Of a stretch of 11,580 bases of DNA, positions 1 through 5,701 are shown one piece after another (position 1 is the stretch's first letter; the number at the start of each line of letters is the position of its first letter). Under the pieces are notes generated by a model. It was not told the origin of the DNA. It did not search any database and saw only the letters and a program-made list of their open reading frames with translations. The stretch lies in the NCBI GenBank assembly GCA_009996555.1, contig JAACZX010000032.1, positions 1 through 11,580 of the forward strand, written 5' to 3'. The position numbers and the translations under genes are program-made. The stretch is from Chitinophagaceae bacterium. GTDB lineage: Bacteria; Bacteroidota; Bacteroidia; Chitinophagales; Chitinophagaceae.

Positions 1-1
1 A

Positions 2-1375
2 TTGGCCTACGGCCCAAACATTAATGATCTTGGTTATGCAGCATCGCCCGATGCATTAACTGCAGTAAACAAAGCAAAAGAACTTTCAGGCAATTGCACG
101 GCTGTTGAAAAAGGATTGATCAATGCACAAACAGTACGCTACTCCGCCGACAGTACAAAAACAAGAGAAACACTCAATCAAGCTTATGTTGATGAAATGC
201 AGAAACTGTATACAACTTTCACTTCATCGGCCGATGTTGCTGCACTGTATGCTGATGCATTGATGCTGCAACACCCATGGGACCTTTGGTATGTAAACGG
301 CACACCCAAAGCATGGACACCACGCATACGCACTGTACTTGAAAAACTATTGGTATCAACACCACTGCACCCCGGTGCCAACCATTATTACATCCATGTA
401 ATGGAACCATCGCCTTATGCAGCATTGGCAACTGCCAGTGCCGACAGGCTGGGCAGCCTTACGCCTGCGTTATCGCACATGGTACACATGCCATCGCATA
501 TTTATTTACGCACGGGTAATTACAGCAAAGGAAGTGCGGTGAATGAACAGGCTGTAAAGAGTTATCAAAAAGTAGTGCAGCTGTATGCGCCTGCTGCCGG
601 TGCCGATTTTTTATACGTTATCCATAACCTGCACATGCAAACCAATCATGCCATCATGAACGGTAACAGCAAGTATGCAGTTGAAAGTGCCAAACAAACT
701 GCTGCAAGTATTCCTGCCGATTATTTATTGATGGAAGGTGCCATGGGCAGTTACCTGCAATACATTTATTACACAAATATTCTTGTTGATGTAAGGTATG
801 CACATTGGGATGCATTGCTTGCTATGCAGCAACCGCCTGCAAAACAGGTGTATGCCAATGTACTTTATCATTTCGGCAGAGGGATGGCGTATGCACATCA
901 GCAAAAACTACCCGATGCAAAACGTGAATACGCTCTTCTGCAGGAACTGATGAAGGATAGTGTGTTGTCGTTGCCCATGTCGCCCTTCTCTCCTGCTGTT
1001 GATGGTGCCACTGTAGCTGCAAATTTGCTGGCAGGCAGCATTGCACTTGCACAAAACGAGCATGCAACTGCCATTGATCATTTCAGCAAAGCAGTTGTAA
1101 CAGAAGAGTTGATGGTATACAACGAACCGAGAGACTGGTTACTCAACCCCAAACATTACCTGGGCAATGCATACCTGCAGGCGAAGCAATGGAAAAAAGC
1201 AGAAGAGGTGTTGTTACTTGATCTCAAAAACAACAGGAATAACAGCTGGGCACTGGCAGGTTTGCACACAGCTTATACGCAATTGAAGAAAACAAAAGAA
1301 GCTGCTGCCACACTTCTCCTTATTAAAAAACAAACCGGTAAAGAAAGTATAAAGATCACAGCACCTGTTCTTTAA
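2..1375 (+). CDS. TPR-repeat protein, 5'-truncated by window edge
   Basis: Open in frame from base 2. The first codon is TTG inside a conserved-looking stretch (LAYGPNIN), so this is very probably an internal leucine and the true start lies off the left edge. About 457 residues are visible. The middle carries histidine-rich conserved segments, HPGANHYYIHVMEPSP (residues 123-138) and HMVHMPSHIYLRTG (159-172). These are typical of a large TPR protein family found in Bacteroidota and Proteobacteria whose biochemical role is not known to me. Helical repeat units follow toward the C-terminus, around residues 340-365 (LLAGSIALAQ...) and 385-440 (YLGNAYLQAKQWKKAEEVLL). The histidines do not form a complete HExxH metallopeptidase motif. 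TPR arrays usually bind proteins, but no partner can be named from this window. The stop codon overlaps the convergent hutG stop. The coding call is firm; the function is unknown. Confidence 0.85.
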   Translation: MAYGPNINDLGYAASPDALTAVNKAKELSGNCTAVEKGLINAQTVRYSADSTKTRETLNQAYVDEMQKLYTTFTSSADVAALYADALMLQHPWDLWYVNGTPKAWTPRIRTVLEKLLVSTPLHPGANHYYIHVMEPSPYAALATASADRLGSLTPALSHMVHMPSHIYLRTGNYSKGSAVNEQAVKSYQKVVQLYAPAAGADFLYVIHNLHMQTNHAIMNGNSKYAVESAKQTAASIPADYLLMEGAMGSYLQYIYYTNILVDVRYAHWDALLAMQQPPAKQVYANVLYHFGRGMAYAHQQKLPDAKREYALLQELMKDSVLSLPMSPFSPAVDGATVAANLLAGSIALAQNEHATAIDHFSKAVVTEELMVYNEPRDWLLNPKHYLGNAYLQAKQWKKAEEVLLLDLKNNRNNSWALAGLHTAYTQLKKTKEAAATLLLIKKQTGKESIKITAPVL

Positions 1376-2424
1376 ACAGTAAGCCCTGCTTTTACAAAAT
1401 CGCTTACAAGATAACTGATGAGTTTGCCGGTGGTGTCGCTTTTGCGTCCATCACTCAGGAAACCTGCGCCTTCACAAATATGCAGGTAGGCCGCTTTACT
1501 ATCAGTAGCAGCAAAGTTTAAATACTGCCGTGCATGTAACTTACCAAGGCCGCTTGGTGTAATGGCACTGCTGAGTGTATGTTCAATGCAATCAAGATCA
1601 AGTTCAATGCCTGTGTACGAATCTTCAGTAAAGCCTGTTGCATGTGCCACAGCCTGTATGAAGTTTCTTTTTTCATGAATAAAAATATCCTCGTAAGTAA
1701 TGAGGTCGAAGAAAGGATTGTTCACAATATCCATCCACACATTCTGCGGAATATAATTTTCATGCACACCCACTACACAATACTTCTGTAAGTAACCATC
1801 GTCTTCTGCATAACGGAAGGCGTTGCCGCTATGTCGTCCTTCAGCTGGGCGGTAATCGGTATGTGCATCAAGGTTAATACAGTTGATCTGTGCCAGCTGA
1901 ATTTTTCCTGCTTTGTGCAAACCCTTTGCCGTTCCTTTGATCAGCGGATACGCATTGTTATGCCCGCCACCAATTACAATGGGAACTTTGCCATAATAGG
2001 TAATCAGCTTTGCCAGTGTTTCCACCTCTTCATCAATAGCATGCACCGCATGACGGTAAGCATCTATTTTTTCTTCATAACCGTGTGCATTCTCTTCTAT
2101 CACCGATTCAATGTGCGAAAAATCAAAATGCCCCAGCAGCATGATCTCATCGCCTTGCAGAAAATCATTGCTCTGTATATTCAGAAAGGCTGTAAGAAAA
2201 GGGAACCATGCTGTATCGGCACCTCCAATACCGTTGTTTGCTTTTACACCAATATCTTCCGGCACACCAAACAAAGCATATTTGGCTGTGGAGGTTTTTA
2301 ATGCCTGTTCAAACTGTTCACGGCTGTAAGGCAGCTGCACTCTTTCACCAAGCTTGGTTTCAAAACGACGGATCTTTGTAAGCGTAAGAACATCTTCTTT
2401 GTTGTAAAAACGGAATGACTGCAT
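1372..2424 (-). CDS. hutG: Formimidoylglutamase (arginase/ureohydrolase fold), HutG-like
   Basis: A 350-residue protein starting at ATG. Ureohydrolase-family enzymes use two Mn ions; HutG hydrolyses N-formimino-L-glutamate to glutamate and formamide in the cytoplasm, the last step of one histidine degradation route. All six expected metal ligands are visible: H155 in GGGHNN, D186/H188/D190 in NLDAHTDYR, and D276/D278 in IELDLDCIE. A further conserved-looking stretch is HSGNAFRYA (198-206), and SSAITPSG lies at 285-292. The motifs differ from textbook arginase (GGGH for GGDH, and no SxDxDxxDP), so sequence alone does not prove the substrate. The upstream neighbour hutI, 49 bases away on the same strand, makes exactly this enzyme's substrate, which strongly favours HutG over arginase or agmatinase. 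The two are probably co-transcribed. No terminator separates this gene from the convergent TPR gene. Confidence 0.9.
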   Translation of the reverse strand: MQSFRFYNKEDVLTLTKIRRFETKLGERVQLPYSREQFEQALKTSTAKYALFGVPEDIGVKANNGIGGADTAWFPFLTAFLNIQSNDFLQGDEIMLLGHFDFSHIESVIEENAHGYEEKIDAYRHAVHAIDEEVETLAKLITYYGKVPIVIGGGHNNAYPLIKGTAKGLHKAGKIQLAQINCINLDAHTDYRPAEGRHSGNAFRYAEDDGYLQKYCVVGVHENYIPQNVWMDIVNNPFFDLITYEDIFIHEKRNFIQAVAHATGFTEDSYTGIELDLDCIEHTLSSAITPSGLGKLHARQYLNFAATDSKAAYLHICEGAGFLSDGRKSDTTGKLISYLVSDFVKAGLTV

Positions 2425-2473
2425 ATGGCTGACAATTGGTATTGAAAGATAACTTATTTCAGCACATCATTCA

Positions 2474-3715
2474 TCAGGAGAAAAATTCTCCGCCTATCAT
2501 CACTTTGTCGATGAGGTTACTGCCAAACGCATACGGCAGGTAAGCCAGCGATGGTATTGGTTTGGTGAAAATAAGATTGGCCTTTTTCCCCACGGCAATA
2601 CTGCCCAGCTCATCCTGCAGTTCCATTGCAAATGCGCCATTGATGGTTGCTGCATTAATGGCTTCTTCCGGCAGCATTTTCATACCAATACAACTCATGG
2701 CTACTACCAGGTTCATATTTCCGCTGGGCGATGAACCGGGGTTGAAATCACTTGCCAGGGCAACAGCTGCACCGGCATCAATCATAGCACGTGCAGGCTG
2801 GTAAGGCATGCGCAGAAAAAATGCAGCAGATGGCAGCAATGTGCCGATTACAGTTGATTGGGCCAATGCCTGTATATCTTCTTCCGTCATTGTTTCCAGG
2901 TGATCAACAGACAATGCATTTAGTTCAATGGCCTTCTGCAATCCGCCAATACTGTTGAGTTGATTCACATGCAGCTTTGGTTTTAATCCATATTGCATGG
3001 CCGCTTTGCAGATGGTTTCCATTTCACCTGGAGAAAAGAAACCTTTCTCACAAAACACATCTGTAAAATCGGCAAGATCTTCCGCTGCAATAACCGGCAG
3101 CATTTCATTTATAATGAGGTCAATATAACCCTGATGATTTTCCCGGTAAGCTAACGGGTAAGTGTGAGCGCCAAGAAAAGTAGCCTTTACCGGTATGGGC
3201 GAAGTTTCTTTCAGCTGTTTGATGACACGCAGCATTTTCAACTCAGCTTCTACCGATAACCCATAACCGCTTTTTATTTCCACTGCACCTGTACCCAATG
3301 TAATGAGTTCCTGCAGGCGGCTCCATGCCATACGCAGCAATTCAAACTCCGATAACTGTGCAAGCTTATTGGCTGAATTTAAAATACCACCGCCTTTTGC
3401 AGCAATGGCTTCATAACTCATGCCTTTCAGTTTGTCAACAAATTCTTCTTCCCTGCTGGCTGCAAATACAAGATGCGTATGGCTGTCGCACCATGCAGGT
3501 AACACAAATTGTCCGCCTGCATCAATGCGTTGTTCAATGGCATCACTCCATGCACCCAGTTCTTTCATTTCACCAAAAGCAGCAATCAACCCATCGTTAA
3601 TAAGCAGGTAAGCATCTTCAATAACAGGCAAACTGGCAAGTGCCTTACCACGCAGCAATTCATTTTCTTCATGCACACCCACCAGTTGCTTAATATTTGT
3701 AACAAGCAAAGTCAT
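2474..3715 (-). CDS. hutI: Imidazolonepropionase
   Basis: A 413-residue cytoplasmic amidohydrolase of the usual HutI length. It hydrolyses 4-imidazolone-5-propionate to N-formimino-L-glutamate, the third step of histidine degradation. Visible motifs in order are CDSHTHLVF with metal ligands H79 and H81, KSGYGL (148-153), GAHTYP (182-187), DVFCEKGFF (219-227), LHVNQLNSIGG with ligand H249, VDHLE with H272, LLPSAAFFLR (293-302) and ASDFNPGSSP with D323. The C-terminal part (GSIAVGKKANLIF) returns to the small beta-sandwich typical of composite amidohydrolases. The start is ATG at 3715. It is the first gene of a two-gene minus-strand unit with hutG. The hutU (urocanase) and hutH (histidase) genes are absent from the window and must lie elsewhere if the pathway is complete. 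A terminator immediately upstream isolates this unit from the FAS1 gene. Confidence 0.96.
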   Translation of the reverse strand: MTLLVTNIKQLVGVHEENELLRGKALASLPVIEDAYLLINDGLIAAFGEMKELGAWSDAIEQRIDAGGQFVLPAWCDSHTHLVFAASREEEFVDKLKGMSYEAIAAKGGGILNSANKLAQLSEFELLRMAWSRLQELITLGTGAVEIKSGYGLSVEAELKMLRVIKQLKETSPIPVKATFLGAHTYPLAYRENHQGYIDLIINEMLPVIAAEDLADFTDVFCEKGFFSPGEMETICKAAMQYGLKPKLHVNQLNSIGGLQKAIELNALSVDHLETMTEEDIQALAQSTVIGTLLPSAAFFLRMPYQPARAMIDAGAAVALASDFNPGSSPSGNMNLVVAMSCIGMKMLPEEAINAATINGAFAMELQDELGSIAVGKKANLIFTKPIPSLAYLPYAFGSNLIDKVMIGGEFFS

Positions 3716-3748
3716 ACATTAAAAATAGTGGATTGCTGTGTGGCAGGC

Positions 3749-3783
3749 AAAAAAGAAAGCCCCGCCAAATAATATGGCAGGGC
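3749..3783 (-). terminator. Intrinsic terminator of the FAS1 gene
   Basis: Read on the minus strand this is GCCCTGCCA, a 7-base AT loop, then TGGCGGGGC. It forms a 9-bp GC-rich stem with a single G-U wobble, followed at once by TTTCTTTTTT. The stem occupies 3759-3767 and 3775-3783, and the T-run 3749-3758. It begins 20 bases after the FAS1 stop codon. On the plus strand the wobble becomes a C-A mismatch and no T-run follows, so the minus direction is favoured. It should stop FAS1 transcription from entering hutI, which implies that hutI has its own promoter in or just after this short gap. Confidence 0.85.
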
Positions 3784-3802
3784 GTTGAGCTATAAGGAAC
3801 CA

Positions 3803-4387
3803 TTACTGTTTCGCTGCTGTTGTTTGCTGCACAGGTTGTGCCACACCATCCACTACATGCACTACACCATTTGTTGCCAGTATATCTGCATTGGTAATAT
3901 AAAATGAGTTGCCCATTTCATCTGTCAACATCACTCTGCCATCCTGCACGGTTGCTTTCAGTTTACCGCCGCTTAATGTGGGCAGTTGTACAAAACCTTC
4001 ACCATGTTTAATGGCTGTCATAATAGTTGCTGCATTCCAGTTGCCACCCACCACATGATACTTGAGCACCTTTGCAAGCTCTGCTTTATTCTTCATCAGT
4101 TTCTTTCTGTCTGCTTCAGGAATTTTATCAAATGCCGCATTGGTTGGTGCAAATACAGTGAAGGGGCCATTGAGTTTAAATACTTTTTCCAGTCCTGCAT
4201 TTGTAATTGATTCAACCAGCATTGTATGATCTGCTGAACCTGTAGCTATTGCAATAATATCAGAAGTAGGTGCAGGAGGTGTTGGAGGAACAACAGGTTG
4301 TGTAGGATCGCTTTGACCTTTTACGGTTACGATAGATGCGATCATGAAGAACGCTGTTGAAGTAAAAGTGAAAAACATCTTTTTCAT
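3803..4387 (-). CDS. Secreted FAS1 (fasciclin) domain protein
   Basis: A 194-residue protein starting at ATG. Residues 1-24 form a signal peptide (MKK, then a hydrophobic stretch to VTVKG), with cleavage likely before QSD. There is no lipobox cysteine, so export to the periplasm or outside is expected rather than lipoprotein anchoring. A short proline-rich linker (TQPVVPPTPPAP, 29-40) precedes one FAS1 domain at about 43-186. The domain shows the H1 motif GPFTVFAPTNAAF (74-86), the central YH pair (110-111) and the H2 motif NGVVHVVDGV (173-182). FAS1 domains are generally adhesion or interaction modules; no enzymatic residues are expected and no ligand can be named. It is monocistronic, with a terminator downstream and a divergent gene upstream. 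Confidence 0.93.
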   Translation of the reverse strand: MKKMFFTFTSTAFFMIASIVTVKGQSDPTQPVVPPTPPAPTSDIIAIATGSADHTMLVESITNAGLEKVFKLNGPFTVFAPTNAAFDKIPEADRKKLMKNKAELAKVLKYHVVGGNWNAATIMTAIKHGEGFVQLPTLSGGKLKATVQDGRVMLTDEMGNSFYITNADILATNGVVHVVDGVAQPVQQTTAAKQ

Positions 4388-4636
4388 TGTGTTGAAATTT
4401 ATAAGTTTAGAAAACGCTGTACATGAATAAATAAAAGCTATGCTGCAGATTCAGTTGCCACACGCATACGCCGGCTCTTTCCGGGAAAAGAACACACATC
4501 AGGCATACATACGAAGAGGAAGATGGGAGTTGAATTTTTCGTAACGAAGTTCTCTTCCTGAAAAACAAGAACCATGCCAGCAGAAAATAATGTGCATTAC
4601 TTTATGGTTTCTGATTTTCTGTTTAAGTTCGTTCTC

Positions 4637-5155
4637 ATGCTGCAGTTCACCGTTGTTATACAAAAATTCAACAAGCAGGGAGAGAAAACCGGCTGGACCT
4701 ATATTCTTATTCCTGCAGCAATTGCTGAGCAGCTGAACCCCGGTATAAAAAAATCATTTCGTGTAAAAGGAAAGTTTGATGCGTATGCGTTTGATGCCAT
4801 GACTTTATTGCCCATGGGTGAAGGCGATTTTATTATTCCCTTAAAAGCTGATGTACGAAAAGCCATTGGCAAACGTGCAGGTGAAAACCTGCATGTACAA
4901 TTGGCCCTGCAAAAGAAAGCGTATGAAATTGCAACAGACTTTATGGAGTGCATGAAAGATGAACCCAAAGCACTTGCGCATTTTCAATCGCTTGCCGGAT
5001 CGCACAGGAATTATTTCAGCAAATGGATCGAAGCAGCTAAAACAGACGAAACACGCACCAAACGGATTGCTCTTGCCGTGAATGCTCTTGCCCGCAACAT
5101 GGGTTATGCTGAAATGATCAGGGAGCAGGTTGCAAATAATAAACTACGTCGTTGA
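4637..5155 (+). CDS. DUF1905 + YdeI/OmpD-associated family protein
   Basis: A 172-residue protein from the chosen ATG. Residues 1-91 match the DUF1905 pattern: QFTVVIQKF, EKTGWTYILIP, KKSFRVKGKFD and LLPMGEGDFIIPL. Residues about 105-165 match the YdeI/OmpD-associated (bacteriocin-protection-like) helical region: FQSLAGSHRNYFSKWIEAAK, ETRTKRIA and LARNMGYAEM. The biochemical role of the family is poorly defined; the 'bacteriocin protection' label comes from related genes and should not be taken as its function here. An in-frame ATG at 4574 would add 21 residues (MPAENNVHYFMV...). I prefer 4637 because DUF1905 proteins normally begin just before the QFT-type beta strand and the extra segment looks unlike the family. 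It is divergent from the FAS1 gene. No signal peptide is seen from the chosen start. Confidence 0.88.
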   Translation: MLQFTVVIQKFNKQGEKTGWTYILIPAAIAEQLNPGIKKSFRVKGKFDAYAFDAMTLLPMGEGDFIIPLKADVRKAIGKRAGENLHVQLALQKKAYEIATDFMECMKDEPKALAHFQSLAGSHRNYFSKWIEAAKTDETRTKRIALAVNALARNMGYAEMIREQVANNKLRR

Positions 5156-5166
5156 CCTTATGCACA

Positions 5167-5189
5167 TAACAATTGTTAGCTGTGGATAA
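5167..5189. promoter_or_regulatory. 12-base palindrome plus DnaA-box 9-mer
   Basis: TAACAATTGTTA (5167-5178) is a perfect 12-base palindrome, the form expected of a dimeric repressor operator. Two bases later TGTGGATAA (5181-5189) is the exact complement of the DnaA box TTATCCACA. Both lie in the gap between the YdeI-like gene and the early-set gene, about 35-55 bases upstream of a -7 promoter element. The sequence match is direct observation; binding by DnaA or any regulator is inference. I see only one perfect DnaA box here, so this does not look like a replication origin. Confidence 0.35.
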
Positions 5190-5223
5190 GATGCAGTATT
5201 AATGCGGGTTTGCGTGGGTTACC

Positions 5224-5231
5224 TATCTTTG
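5224..5231 (+). promoter_or_regulatory. Bacteroidota -7 promoter element for the early-set gene
   Basis: TATCTTTG is a perfect match to the Bacteroidota -7 consensus TAnnTTTG. It would place the transcription start near 5238 and give a leader of about 80 bases before the ATG at 5318. No TTG lies at the usual 17-23 base spacing upstream; the nearest, TTTG at 5209-5212, is only 11 bases away, so the -33 part is weak. The element sits inside the extended frame that opens at a TTG at 5210, which argues that this longer frame is not the true N-terminus. Confidence 0.5.
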
Positions 5232-5317
5232 CTTTGCGTATAAAAAGCGGAAATATTTATTTCTGTTGGCCGTGGCAACACGATGCTAAAAAACACTTAA
5301 ACCATAAACAAATACAC

Positions 5318-5608
5318 ATGATTCAAAAAACGTATTACAAAACAAAGGACTATTGTAAAGTAAAGTTTTCGTTTAAACCAGAAAATGCTGACAGTGTTGA
5401 AGTACTTGGCCTCAACAGCGACTGGAACAATCCTTTGGTGTTAAGCAAGAAAAAAGACGGTACTTTTTCAGCAGAGGTTAACCTGCCAAAAGAATCAAAA
5501 CATGAGTTTAAGTACCTGGTGAATGCTACCGATTGGGTAAACGAACCCGAAGCCGATGAAGAACAACCAAATGCCTTTGGTGGCAACAACAGCGTTCTTG
5601 TGCTGTAA
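5318..5608 (+). CDS. Small early-set (isoamylase N-terminal/CBM48-like) domain protein
   Basis: A 96-residue protein from ATG 5318, consisting of one immunoglobulin-like early-set domain and nothing else. Recognisable parts are YCKVKFSFKP (12-21), LGLNSDWNNP (30-39), DGTFSAEVNLP (47-57), EFKYLVNATDWVNEPEAD (63-80) and NAFGGNNSVL (86-95). This is the pattern of the glycogen-binding/early-set modules that precede catalytic domains in branching enzymes and isoamylases and occur in AMPK beta subunits. No catalytic domain follows, so glycogen or alpha-glucan binding is plausible but unproven. The frame is open 36 codons further upstream from a TTG at 5210, but that segment has no family similarity and contains the probable promoter, so the ATG is preferred. 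No signal peptide is visible, so it is probably cytoplasmic. Confidence 0.88.
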   Translation: MIQKTYYKTKDYCKVKFSFKPENADSVEVLGLNSDWNNPLVLSKKKDGTFSAEVNLPKESKHEFKYLVNATDWVNEPEADEEQPNAFGGNNSVLVL

Positions 5609-5659
5609 TTCTATCTTCCCCAACCTTTAACGATTGCTTCTTTTTTAATGCCGGAATTT

Positions 5660-5691
5660 GCATAACAATCCTGGCCATTGGCATTGTTATG
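5660..5691. repeat. Perfect 10-bp inverted repeat, possible terminator
   Basis: GCATAACAAT (5660-5669) and ATTGTTATGC (5682-5691, in register with the 5' arm) form an inverted repeat, with a GCC-ATT-GGC mini-hairpin between the arms. It lies between the convergent early-set and ATPase genes. On the plus strand a T-rich run (TTTATTTTTTATT) begins about nine bases after the stem, so it might terminate the early-set transcript. The AT-rich stem and delayed T-run make this weak. The minus side has no T-run. The arm shares CATAACAAT with the palindrome region on the other side of the early-set gene. Confidence 0.4.
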
Positions 5692-5701
5692 CCTGTACCC
5701 T

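Noticed and set aside
159..172. Histidine-rich HMVHMPSH segment of the TPR protein (residue numbers) as a metalloprotease site
   Set aside because: It is not an HExxH-type motif and is a conserved structural stretch of this TPR family; there is no support for catalysis.
1831..2301. A 156-codon open frame antisense to hutG
   Set aside because: It is fully inside the well-supported hutG gene, its translation is cysteine- and phenylalanine-rich with no domain pattern, and it looks like a shadow frame.
5181..5189. Replication origin based on the DnaA box
   Set aside because: Only one perfect box is visible, with no cluster, no AT-rich unwinding tract and no dnaA/dnaN neighbours.
5210..5317. N-terminal extension of the early-set gene from a TTG at 5210
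   Set aside because: The added 36 residues have no family similarity and the segment contains a perfect -7 promoter element, so the ATG at 5318 is preferred.
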